A stretch of DNA of 34,844 bases from JANOAR01 sp031411235 (lineage in GTDB: Bacteria; Verrucomicrobiota; Verrucomicrobiia; Verrucomicrobiales; Verrucomicrobiaceae), in contig JANOAR010000161.1 in NCBI GenBank assembly GCA_031411235.1, forward strand, positions 1 through 34,844, given 5' to 3'. How positions within the stretch are numbered: position 1 is the first letter of the stretch; every line of letters starts with the position of its first letter. The notes under the pieces were generated by a model, which ran no database searches, had not been told where the DNA came from, and saw only the letters and a list, made by a program, of their open reading frames with translations. Both the position numbers and the translations under genes were made by a program. This document shows, piece by piece, positions 1 through 7,726 of this stretch.

Positions 1-372
1 TCGGGAGGACAGTGCATTTCCCGCGCCTCGCCGCAAGCACTGGTCGTGATTGGGAAATGGTCTCTCAAAAATGAGAATGCCGATCCAAGGTCCCGTCCGC
101 ACAAATTTTCACTTCAAAAATCGCATCGCATTTTCGCCGAAATCCACCTCCGCTCAGAGGAGAAATCCCGATCGGCCACTTTTCCTCATCGCGAGTCTTG
201 ACCGCCGTGCGGAATTCCGTGGTATCTCTCGTGCTGTCGCAAATTTGGCACTCCACTTGCTCAATTTTGAGACGCGCCCAAACCCATCCCTGTAATGGGG
301 CAACAACAACAAAAACAGCGGTCACAAATTGCGCAGGCCGCTCAAAAATAGACACCAACCAACAAAACCCAA
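1..372. other. Gene-free leader region upstream of glutamine synthetase
   Basis: No convincing gene lies here; the short open frames on both strands have no recognisable product and overlap the promoter. The stretch holds a sigma-54 type promoter (246-261), a 10-bp perfect palindrome CGGAATTCCG at 210-219 that could be an activator half of the control region, and about 100 bases of predicted untranslated leader before the glutamine synthetase start. No Shine-Dalgarno sequence is obvious before the ATG at 373. Confidence 0.6.
246..261 (+). promoter_or_regulatory. Sigma-54 (RpoN) promoter of glutamine synthetase gene
   Basis: The sequence TGGCAC-TCCAC-TTGCT matches the -24/-12 consensus TGGCAC-N5-TTGCW in every defined position, with the GG and GC doublets exactly 12 bases apart. 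The GC at 259-260 predicts a transcription start near 272, about 100 bases before the coding start. Sigma-54 control of glutamine synthetase is well known in other bacteria; that it applies here is inferred from the match and the neighbouring gene. Confidence 0.8.
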
Positions 373-1389
373 ATGGCGAAATACAAACTGGAATACATCT
401 GGCTCGACGGCTACCAGCCCGTGCCAAACCTGCGCAGTAAAACGCAAATCAAAGACTACGCATCCTTTCCCACACTGGAGCAACTGCCGCTCTGGGGCTT
501 CGATGGTAGCTCGACTCAACAGGCTGAGGGCCGCAGTTCTGACTGTGTGCTGAAGCCTGTCGCCATCTATCCTGACTCCACTCGCAAGAATGGTGCGCTG
601 GTGATGTGCGAGGTAATGATGCCGGATGGCACGACGCCTCATGTGTCCAACACTCGCGCTGGCATCCTTGATGACGCTGGTACGTGGTTTGGCTTTGAGC
701 AGGAGTATTTCCTCTATCAAGATGGCCGTCCTCTTGGCTTCCCTGAAGGTGGCTATCCAGCGCCCCAAGGCCCGTACTACACAGGTGTGGGCTACAAGAA
801 TGTCGGCGACATCGCCCGTCAGATCGTCGAGGAGCACCTCGATCTCTGTCTTGATGCTGGCATCAACCATGAAGGCATCAATGCCGAAGTGGCCAAGGGC
901 CAGTGGGAATTCCAGATCTTCGGCAAAGGCAGCAAGCGTGCTGCTGATGAGGTGTGGGTCGCTCGTTATCTCTTGAACCGCCTTTGCGAGAAGTATTGCG
1001 TGGATGTCGAATACCACTGCAAACCGCTGGGCGCGACCGATTGGAACGGCTCTGGGATGCACTGTAACTTCTCCACTTCGCATATGCGCGACGTGGGTGG
1101 TAAGCCTTACTTCGAGGCGCTCATGGCGGCCTTTGCGGCCAATGTGTCTGAGCACATCGCGGTGTATGGCCCCGATAACCATATGCGCTTGACGGGTCTG
1201 CACGAGACGCAGGCTATCGACAAGTTCAGCTATGGTCTTGCTGACCGTGGGGCGTCCATTCGTATGCCTCACAGCTTCGTGAATAACGGCTATAAGGGCT
1301 ACCTTGAAGACCGTCGTCCGAACAGCCAAGGCGATCCCTACGCCATCGCTGGCCGGGTGCTGAAGACGATCGCTACCGTGGCGATCTGA
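373..1389 (+). CDS. glnII: Glutamine synthetase, GSII (eukaryote-like) type
   Basis: ATP-dependent ligation of ammonia to glutamate, the entry step of nitrogen assimilation in the cytoplasm. The 338-residue length fits the short GSII class rather than the ~470-residue GSI. Visible landmarks are the N-terminal beta-grasp region with WGFDGSST, then WFGFEQEYFL (metal/glutamate-binding strand), KGQWEFQ, NGSGMHCNFST and RLTGLHET, each the counterpart of a GSII signature; the C-terminal part carries the expected Arg-rich segment (ASIRMP). The start at 373 places the beta-grasp domain at the very N terminus. A sigma-54 promoter lies 112 bases upstream and an intrinsic terminator directly downstream, so the gene is probably transcribed alone and induced by nitrogen limitation. 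Identification is firm; the regulation is inferred. Confidence 0.95.
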   Translation: MAKYKLEYIWLDGYQPVPNLRSKTQIKDYASFPTLEQLPLWGFDGSSTQQAEGRSSDCVLKPVAIYPDSTRKNGALVMCEVMMPDGTTPHVSNTRAGILDDAGTWFGFEQEYFLYQDGRPLGFPEGGYPAPQGPYYTGVGYKNVGDIARQIVEEHLDLCLDAGINHEGINAEVAKGQWEFQIFGKGSKRAADEVWVARYLLNRLCEKYCVDVEYHCKPLGATDWNGSGMHCNFSTSHMRDVGGKPYFEALMAAFAANVSEHIAVYGPDNHMRLTGLHETQAIDKFSYGLADRGASIRMPHSFVNNGYKGYLEDRRPNSQGDPYAIAGRVLKTIATVAI

Positions 1390-1412
1390 GTCTAAAGGCA
1401 GCTAAATCATCG

Positions 1413-1444
1413 AGCGCCATCCTGAAAAGGGTGGCGCTTTTTTT
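1413..1444 (+). terminator. Rho-independent terminator after glutamine synthetase
   Basis: Inverted repeat AGCGCCATCC (1413-1422) / GGGTGGCGCT (1429-1438) with a 6-base loop and one G-T pair, followed by a run of T to 1444. It begins 24 bases after the glutamine synthetase stop codon. The minus strand has no T run after the stem, so it should not stop the convergent gene ending at 1493. Confidence 0.88.
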
Positions 1445-1492
1445 GCTGCGTTCGCTAAATCCCAAGGCAGCCATAGCGATAGAAACGAGCGA

Positions 1493-3052
1493 CTATGGAT
1501 TGGGCGCTGGAGGAGGATTGGCTGGCGTGACTGGAGGAGTAGCGGGGGCTGCTGGCGTTGTGGGCGAGACAGGAGGCGTAGGTGCCGGAGGTGCGGGGCT
1601 GGTTGGTTCGGCGGTAGGCGGAACGACGGGGACGGGTGGTGGCTCGGGCTTTTTAAATTTATCCTCCCAGGTGTGAATTTCGAAGCCTGGGCCGACACCG
1701 CCGATGTCGCTGAGGTAGGCTAGGCATTGGGTTCTCCACTCTTCGAGATTCGGCGGGCCAAAGGGTTTTTTGGCGGTGCCGGGGAAGATGAGGTAGCTGA
1801 CTTTGAGGTCGCTCTCGCTACGAATGTAAGGGGTGGATTTTGGGTTGATGGCTTTGGCCATGAAGAGGGAGGCCTCGCCCATTTTCATGGTGGGGCCGTA
1901 GTCTCCGCAGATGGCGGGATAGACTTTTTTGTCGTGGATGACGACGGCCATGTCGCCCATCTGCGGGGTGAAGCTGTTGGTGCCGACGTATGGCCGGAAA
2001 AGGAGCGAGAGGACGATGAAGGGATCGCTGTCGGCGATGAGGCTGCTGCGATTTTTGAGGCCAGTGATCTCGGCGGTGAGTTGGTCGATGGTGGCCTTCA
2101 GCGTGCGGTTGCGTTCGGCACTGAGGCCTTTTTTGGCATACTCTTCTTTGGCGGTGGCGAGCCTATTTTCCCAGCGGGCGAGGAGGGGGTTAGGCGTCTT
2201 GGTGCGTTTGGCCCACTCGTAGCTGGTGGAGGGCTGGTAGTAGCTGGAGGTGGAGATGGTGTCCTCCATGACGGCGAGACGGTCGCCATCGCTGCCGTCG
2301 GCGACGACATCCATTTCGCTCTGGATGAGCAGGGCTTTACGCTTGCTCTGCGGGTGGGTCATTTCGAGGATGGTCTCGCAGTCGAAGAAGTTATGGCGGT
2401 CGAGGATTTTGTTTAACCGGGTGAGGTCGCGTTGCACGAGCGCGGTCTTGTTTTCATAGAGCTTGTGGTAGAAGCCAGAGACTTTGCTGCTGCCGACCAT
2501 GCTGTGAAGACCGGGGAGAATATCGGGGAGACTGGGGCTGATGCGGGCTAACTCGGTGATGCTTTGATTGGCCTTGGGGATGCGGATTTGCACTTGAAAT
2601 TGTACTTTGAAGGCGTCTGCATTGTCGCGCTCGAGGCTGGCGTAGTTACCTTGCTCGGTTTGCAATAGAGTGTTGATAGTGAGGCCGTTGTAGAGCGTGG
2701 CGACGTCGATCTCTTTGCGGGCGATGTACTTCTCGGGCAGGGGCGGAGGAGGGGCTTGTTCGACGACGCGCTCGACGACTTTTTTGATGACTTCACGGTC
2801 GCGCGGCACTTCGCGGATAATTTCTTTGCTGCGCTCGACGATCTTGCCTTGGCTAGCGGTGGCGGCGATTTGTAGCAGCGCTTTCTTCACTTTACTGGCG
2901 ACGGGGGTGAAGGGGATGATGACCATCGAGCCAATAATGGAGATGAGGATGAGCCGTGCGATCATGCCGAAGAAGCCTGGCTTCCGGCGCTCGGATCGCC
3001 AGCCAGAGGTTTCTTCGATGTCGTCAGGTGGGAGGTCTTCGTTGGGATTCAT
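1493..3052 (-). CDS. Membrane-anchored GH75-like (fungal-type chitosanase family) protein
   Basis: 519 residues. A charged N terminus is followed by one hydrophobic segment (about residues 27-50), making it a likely signal anchor with the bulk outside the membrane. Residues ~75-100 are charged and repetitive (VIKKVVERVVEQ), then comes a long region without a recognised domain, including a coiled-coil-like stretch near 285-335. The part around 365-435 resembles glycoside hydrolase family 75: GDMAVVIHDK, then GDYGPTMKMGEASL with the acidic pair D384 and E393 in the spacing I remember for that family, and YLIFPGTA. The last ~65 residues are a proline/threonine tail like a wall linker. It starts 10 bases after the dehydrogenase stop, so the two are probably cotranscribed. 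GH75 enzymes cleave chitosan; activity here is inferred, and the added N-terminal region is unusual for the family. Confidence 0.7.
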   Translation of the reverse strand: MNPNEDLPPDDIEETSGWRSERRKPGFFGMIARLILISIIGSMVIIPFTPVASKVKKALLQIAATASQGKIVERSKEIIREVPRDREVIKKVVERVVEQAPPPPLPEKYIARKEIDVATLYNGLTINTLLQTEQGNYASLERDNADAFKVQFQVQIRIPKANQSITELARISPSLPDILPGLHSMVGSSKVSGFYHKLYENKTALVQRDLTRLNKILDRHNFFDCETILEMTHPQSKRKALLIQSEMDVVADGSDGDRLAVMEDTISTSSYYQPSTSYEWAKRTKTPNPLLARWENRLATAKEEYAKKGLSAERNRTLKATIDQLTAEITGLKNRSSLIADSDPFIVLSLLFRPYVGTNSFTPQMGDMAVVIHDKKVYPAICGDYGPTMKMGEASLFMAKAINPKSTPYIRSESDLKVSYLIFPGTAKKPFGPPNLEEWRTQCLAYLSDIGGVGPGFEIHTWEDKFKKPEPPPVPVVPPTAEPTSPAPPAPTPPVSPTTPAAPATPPVTPANPPPAPNP

Positions 3053-3062
3053 TCGAGGGGGC

Positions 3063-3890
3063 TTATTGGCTGTCGGGATGATAGCGTTTGGCGAGTACCC
3101 TGCGCAAGAGGGCGCGTGGCATCATACGCAGTAGGGGGGCGACGATGGAGACGGCGCGCCCTGGAAAGACGCAGGCCGTGTCGTGCTCTAGCGCACGTAG
3201 TCCAGCGGCCACGACTTGGCTTGGAGGGATGCGCAGGGCGTCTTGGCCATCGCGGTTGGTATCGCCTTCGTCGGGACGTCGCGCGTTGTTGCCAAAACTG
3301 GTAGGCGTGGGGCCTGGGCAGACGGCGCTGATGATAAGAGGTTGGCCCGTGAATTCGAGCCGCAGAGCCTCAGTGAAGCTGGTGACAAAGGCCTTCGTCG
3401 CGGCGTACACCGCGAGGTAGGGCATGGGTAGGTTGCCTGCCAATGAGCTGACATTTAATATGGCCGCAGGGTGCTCGGCACTGCGTTGGAGCTTGGGGAT
3501 GAGGGCGTGGGTCAGCAGAACGAGGGCGGTGATGTTGAGGTCGATCTGCCCACGAAGCCGATCTGCGGAGGCGCTGGCAAAGCTACCGTAGTCACCTACG
3601 CCTGCGTTGTTGATGAGCAGGTTGGGCTTTACCGAAAGGGCATCCACACAGGCCAGTAGCTTGGCCCGGCCCGCATCGGTGGCGATGTCGCAGGCGCAGG
3701 TGGTAATGGTGAGCGCAGGGCGCAGGGCGAGCAGTTCGGCCTTCACTTGCTCCAGTACTTCGCCCCGACGAGCGGCAAGGATGAGACCGCTGGCCATCGG
3801 TGCGAGCTGTCGAGCGAACTCGGCTCCGAGGCCGGATGATGCACCCGTGATGATGGCGGTGCAGCGGGCAGTGGCGAAGGGATGAGTCAT
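3063..3890 (-). CDS. Short-chain dehydrogenase/reductase (classical SDR)
   Basis: 275-residue NAD(P)-dependent oxidoreductase of unknown substrate. The Rossmann signature TGASSGLG is at residues 15-22, an Arg pair at 41-42 after the second strand suggests NADPH preference, NNAG is at 94-97, and the catalytic set is N119, S149, Y162 and K166 (YAATK). The C-terminal ~40 residues are rich in Arg, Leu and Met (LRMMPRALLRRVLAKR) and may touch the membrane, as in the DltE/YqjQ-like group. The gene is upstream of the GH75-like gene on the same strand. Length and motifs agree with the family; the physiological role is not shown. Confidence 0.9.
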   Translation of the reverse strand: MTHPFATARCTAIITGASSGLGAEFARQLAPMASGLILAARRGEVLEQVKAELLALRPALTITTCACDIATDAGRAKLLACVDALSVKPNLLINNAGVGDYGSFASASADRLRGQIDLNITALVLLTHALIPKLQRSAEHPAAILNVSSLAGNLPMPYLAVYAATKAFVTSFTEALRLEFTGQPLIISAVCPGPTPTSFGNNARRPDEGDTNRDGQDALRIPPSQVVAAGLRALEHDTACVFPGRAVSIVAPLLRMMPRALLRRVLAKRYHPDSQ

Positions 3891-4076
3891 GGGTGGGGGC
3901 TAAGCAGTAGCGAAATGAGACGCGGTGGGCAAGGCGGTTTCCTTGCTTCGCAGAGAGAGATGTCGTCTCGTCTTGGCTCGAATGCAGTCGTGGAGGTCTG
4001 GTTTGATAAGCGCTGAGATGCCTTGTGAATCAGCGGGAGATAGCCACTGAGCCGTCGCAGCGTTCAGGGTAAATCC

Positions 4077-5048
4077 ATGAAGCTTATTCCTTTCATCGCG
4101 AGTTTCGTTTTATCAATAGGCGCTCTGCAAGCCCAGAAGTCGGTCGGTACACGAGGCGTTGTCGGCACACTGGCGCAACCGAAGGTCGTAAATCGTCTCG
4201 AAATAACCCAACCCGGTGTTTATGAAAACTACCTCGTCGATGCCCAGGGCAAAGGCGGCAACATCGTCAAGATCACCGCAGACAACGTGACCGTCCGCAA
4301 CTGTGAGATCCGCAACGCGACGGGCAATGGCATCGGCGTGTTCGGAACTCATGTGGTCATCGAGAACTGTCGCATTCATCATTTACTGAATGGCACCTAC
4401 AAAGACCAGAAGGACGCCCACGGCATCACGGGCCATTGGGGTGATGTTCACATTCGCAACTGCGACATCGCCTATGTCTCTGGCGATTGCATTCAGTTCG
4501 ACCCCGAGCACGCCTCGCAAGGCAGTGTCGCTATCGAAGATTGCCATCTCTGGACAGGCCCGTTGGTGGCTGATAGCCAGGGCTTCAAGTCGGGCGAGCG
4601 CCCTGGTGAGAACGCTGTGGATACCAAAACCAAGCCCAGTGGCGAGCGCTGCAAGCTGACCCTGCGCAACTGCTACATGCACGGCTGGAACCAGCCCTCG
4701 CAGATAGACACCATCGCCGCGCTGAACATCAAAGAGCATGTCGTCGCCGAGATCACGCACTGTGTTTTCGCCGATAACCAAGTCGCCTTCCGCGTGCGCG
4801 GCCCCGGTGGGAGTGGCAGCGCCCATGTCTTCATCAACCACTGCGCCATCTACGATACCCAGCTCGGCGTGCGTGCTGAGGATAAGCTTGAGCGGCTCAA
4901 AATCACGGGCCTTGCGTATGGGAAAGGCGTCAGCGAGCGCATCAGGTTCGTTAATGGCAAAGACCTCCCCGGCTATGAAAACCTGGGCGAGCATGATGCT
5001 CCGGCGTTGGAGTCTTTGCTCAAAACTGGCTTTCCAGATTCTGAGTAA
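4077..5048 (+). CDS. Exported right-handed parallel beta-helix protein
   Basis: 323 residues with a clear Sec signal peptide (MKLIPFIASFVLSIGALQAQ, cleavage likely after residue 19 or 20). The mature part has short repeated strands of the type VTVRNCEIRN, VVIENCRIHH, VHIRNCDIAY, VAIEDCHLW and LTLRNCYMHG, spaced about 20-40 residues apart, which is the coil pattern of a right-handed beta-helix as in pectate-lyase-like proteins. The regular Asn-Cys steps could stack in the core. Such proteins bind or cleave polysaccharides outside the cytoplasm; no catalytic set can be assigned. It is divergent from the dehydrogenase gene (186-base gap) and is the first gene of a seven-gene same-strand run. Confidence 0.8.
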   Translation: MKLIPFIASFVLSIGALQAQKSVGTRGVVGTLAQPKVVNRLEITQPGVYENYLVDAQGKGGNIVKITADNVTVRNCEIRNATGNGIGVFGTHVVIENCRIHHLLNGTYKDQKDAHGITGHWGDVHIRNCDIAYVSGDCIQFDPEHASQGSVAIEDCHLWTGPLVADSQGFKSGERPGENAVDTKTKPSGERCKLTLRNCYMHGWNQPSQIDTIAALNIKEHVVAEITHCVFADNQVAFRVRGPGGSGSAHVFINHCAIYDTQLGVRAEDKLERLKITGLAYGKGVSERIRFVNGKDLPGYENLGEHDAPALESLLKTGFPDSE

Positions 5049-5113
5049 TCGCCATCATTCTTCGCCTTTGCTTTTCAGCTTTCGGGAATTAGGGAGCCTG
5101 TCTTTTCCTCCTT

Positions 5114-6307
5114 ATGATCGCAGTCCTCGGCACTCTCGATACCAAAGGCCACGAGCATCGCTACGTGGCAGACATCATCCGCCAACGTGGGCATGAAACC
5201 CTGCTCATCGACACCGGCAGCGGCTTGCCCCCGCAGGTAAAACCCGACATCACACGCGAGGAAGTCGCCGCTGCCGGAGGTATCGACCTAGCAGGCATCG
5301 TGGCTCGTCAGGATCGTGGTGAGGCAGTCACGGCTATAGCTAGCGCAGCAGCCGCGTTGCTCGAAAAACTGGTCAGCGAGGGGCGCATCCATGGTGTCAT
5401 CTCGCTCGGTGGTGGAGGTGGCACAGCCATCGGCACGGCGGCCATGCGAGCCCTGCCCATTGGCTTTCCGAAGGTGATGGTATCGACGCTCGCTGCGGGC
5501 AACGTCGCCCCGTACGTCGGCACCAAAGACATCGTCATGATCCCCAGCATCGTCGATGTCTCAGGCGTCAATCGACTCTCTCGCGTGCTCCTCGCTCGCG
5601 CTGCTGGAGCCATCTGCGGCATGGTGGAAACCGTCGTACCCGAGGTGCAGGATAAGCCCCTCATCGCTGCCTCGATGTTCGGCAACACCACCGCCTGTGT
5701 GACAGCGGCCAAGGCTCTCGTCGAAGCGGCGGGCTATGAGGTGCTCGTCTTTGCCGCCACAGGCACGGGCGGACGCATCATGGAGAGCCTCATCGAGAGC
5801 GGCATGATCTCCGGCGTGCTCGACATCACCACCACCGAGTGGGCCGATGAACTGGTGGGCGGCACGCTCAATGCTGGCCACACGCGCCTCGAAGCCGCAG
5901 GCAAGGCGGGAGTACCCGCCATCATCACGCCGGGCTGTCTTGATATGGTGAACTTCGGTGAACGTGCCAGCGTGCCAGCCAAGTTTGAAGGCCGACTTTT
6001 CTACCAGCACAATGAGCAAGTCACGCTCATGCGCACCAACGCCGAAGAGTGCGCTCAGTTGGGGCGCATCCTCGCCGAGAAAGTTAATGCCTACCGCAGC
6101 CCCGTCACCGTGTTGCTGCCGCTGCGAGCGATCAGCATCATCAGCGCCCCAGGCCAGCCCTTCCATGATGCCGACGCCGATGCCGCACTTTTCAACGCCA
6201 TCAAAAGTTACCTGCGAGCCGATGTGCCTCTCGTAGAAATCGACTGCGAAATCAACGCGCCCGCCTTCGCCGAAGCCTGCGCCAAGGCTTTGTTGGCAAT
6301 GCTGTGA
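5114..6307 (+). CDS. Tm-1-like ATP-binding domain protein (UPF0261 family)
   Basis: 397 residues, the normal length for UPF0261. It opens with the family signature MIAVLGTLDTKGHEH and contains a glycine-rich loop GGGGGT near residue 97, then TLAAGNVAPYVGTKDIVM, a second nucleotide-type loop TGTGGRIMESLI, and the C-terminal RAISIISAPGQPFHDADAD. The family shares the fold of the N-terminal inhibitory domain of the tomato Tm-1 resistance protein; its bacterial role is unsettled. There is no signal peptide, so it is cytoplasmic, which is odd among exported neighbours. It lies 65 bases after the beta-helix gene and 52 bases before the DUF1501 gene. Confidence 0.9.
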   Translation: MIAVLGTLDTKGHEHRYVADIIRQRGHETLLIDTGSGLPPQVKPDITREEVAAAGGIDLAGIVARQDRGEAVTAIASAAAALLEKLVSEGRIHGVISLGGGGGTAIGTAAMRALPIGFPKVMVSTLAAGNVAPYVGTKDIVMIPSIVDVSGVNRLSRVLLARAAGAICGMVETVVPEVQDKPLIAASMFGNTTACVTAAKALVEAAGYEVLVFAATGTGGRIMESLIESGMISGVLDITTTEWADELVGGTLNAGHTRLEAAGKAGVPAIITPGCLDMVNFGERASVPAKFEGRLFYQHNEQVTLMRTNAEECAQLGRILAEKVNAYRSPVTVLLPLRAISIISAPGQPFHDADADAALFNAIKSYLRADVPLVEIDCEINAPAFAEACAKALLAML

Positions 6308-6359
6308 TACTTGCGCAAGCCTCGCCAGATCGTGCGCTGGGCGGCGTAGTGAACGCTCC

Positions 6360-7721
6360 ATGAATCCTAAAACCCTTGGCTGCCAAGGCTTCCGCCACTT
6401 CAATCTCCAGCGCCGCGACGCCCTGCGTATGGGCTTTTGCGGAGCGCTAGGCATCAGCCTCTCTGACCTCTTGCAACACGAAGCCCTGGCCACTGTGGAG
6501 CCTGGATTTTTCAAGGAAGGCAAAGCCAAGAGCATCATCCATCTCAATCTCCCTGGCGGCATGTCGCAGCAGGAATCTTGGGATCCTAAGCCGGAAGCCC
6601 CCACCGAGTATCGCGGTGCCTTCGGTGTGGTGAAGACCAACACGGGCGAAGTCTTTAGCGAGAATTTCACGCGCCTCGCCAAGGTCGCCGACAAGTTCAC
6701 CGTCGTGCGCTCGGTCACGGGCAAGATCCCCGACCACAGCCAAGCCACCTACCATCTTTTCACCGGCTACATCCCGACCACCGTCATCGACTACCCGCAG
6801 ATGGGCTCGGTTGTGTCGCATCTGCTCGGCACTCGTAAAGGCTTGCCACCTTATGTTACAGTTCCCAGTCTGCGTGGCTTTGAGGGCGGCACAGGCTTCC
6901 TCAGCAGCAAGTACGGTGCCTTCCAGCTCAATGCCGATCCCGGCACCATGACGGACTTCCAGGTCAAAGACTTTAGCATCCCCGCAGGCGTCAGCATGGA
7001 GCAGTTCGAGCGCCGCAAAACTGGGCGCGACATCGTCGAGAAGCGCCTACGAGCGCTCGATGCCGACACCGATAAACTCAACACCATGGATGAGTTCAAC
7101 CGCAGTGCCTACTCGCTGCTGACCAGTCCCGAAGCTCGCAAGGCCTTCTCGCTTGATGGCGAAACCGAAGCCACTCGCGACCTCTATGGCCGTGGCTACA
7201 AGCTCAAACAAAACGCTCCCGCCGCCGTCGGCGAGCGCCTTCTCCTCGCCCGCCGCATGGTCGAAGCAGGCGTGCGATTCGTCACTGTGAACTACGGTTC
7301 CTGGGATAGCCATGTCGGCATCAAAGAAACCAGCCTGGAGCAACTCCCCGCACTCGACCACGCCGTCAGCGGTCTCATCACCGACCTCGATCAGCGCGGC
7401 TTGCTCGATAGCACCCTGGTCATGATTACCAGTGAGTTCGGGCGCACGCCCAAGATCAACAAAGACAACGGACGCGATCACTGGGCGCGAGTTTATTCCA
7501 TGATGCTGGCAGGCGGTGGCATCACTCGTGGCCAGATTTATGGTGCCTCCGACGCCACATCTGCCGAGCCCGCTCGCGAGGAGGTGAAGCTCGAAGACTT
7601 CCTCGCCACCGTCTATCACCAGCTAGGCATCGACTCGAACGAAGAACTCATGGCCTTCGGCGGCACACGTCCCATCGAGATCGTGAACGGTGGCAATGTT
7701 GTGAAGGGGATACTCAGCTAA
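6360..7721 (+). CDS. DUF1501 protein, sulfatase-like fold, Tat-type leader
   Basis: 453 residues. The N terminus carries QRRDALRMGF followed by a hydrophobic stretch GALGISLSDLL, the usual twin-arginine-like leader of DUF1501 proteins, so it is probably exported folded. Family landmarks are HLNLPGGMSQQESWDPKP near residue 61, DHSQATYHLFTGY, YGSWDSHVGI near 315, and SEFGRTPKINKDNGRDHW near 358, a His/Asp arrangement reminiscent of the alkaline phosphatase/sulfatase superfamily. DUF1501 genes are almost always paired with DUF1549/DUF1553 genes in Planctomycetes and Verrucomicrobia; here the partner is two genes downstream. The function is unproven; roles in extracellular polysaccharide handling have been proposed. 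The next gene starts 5 bases after its stop. Confidence 0.92.
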   Translation: MNPKTLGCQGFRHFNLQRRDALRMGFCGALGISLSDLLQHEALATVEPGFFKEGKAKSIIHLNLPGGMSQQESWDPKPEAPTEYRGAFGVVKTNTGEVFSENFTRLAKVADKFTVVRSVTGKIPDHSQATYHLFTGYIPTTVIDYPQMGSVVSHLLGTRKGLPPYVTVPSLRGFEGGTGFLSSKYGAFQLNADPGTMTDFQVKDFSIPAGVSMEQFERRKTGRDIVEKRLRALDADTDKLNTMDEFNRSAYSLLTSPEARKAFSLDGETEATRDLYGRGYKLKQNAPAAVGERLLLARRMVEAGVRFVTVNYGSWDSHVGIKETSLEQLPALDHAVSGLITDLDQRGLLDSTLVMITSEFGRTPKINKDNGRDHWARVYSMMLAGGGITRGQIYGASDATSAEPAREEVKLEDFLATVYHQLGIDSNEELMAFGGTRPIEIVNGGNVVKGILS

Positions 7722-7726
7722 TAGCC

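Noticed and set aside
65..427. Open frame on the minus strand in the glutamine synthetase leader
   Set aside because: It runs across the sigma-54 promoter and the start of the gene and has no recognisable product.
322..1329. 335-residue open frame antisense to glutamine synthetase
   Set aside because: It is a shadow of the GC-biased third codon position of a firmly identified gene; its translation matches no family.
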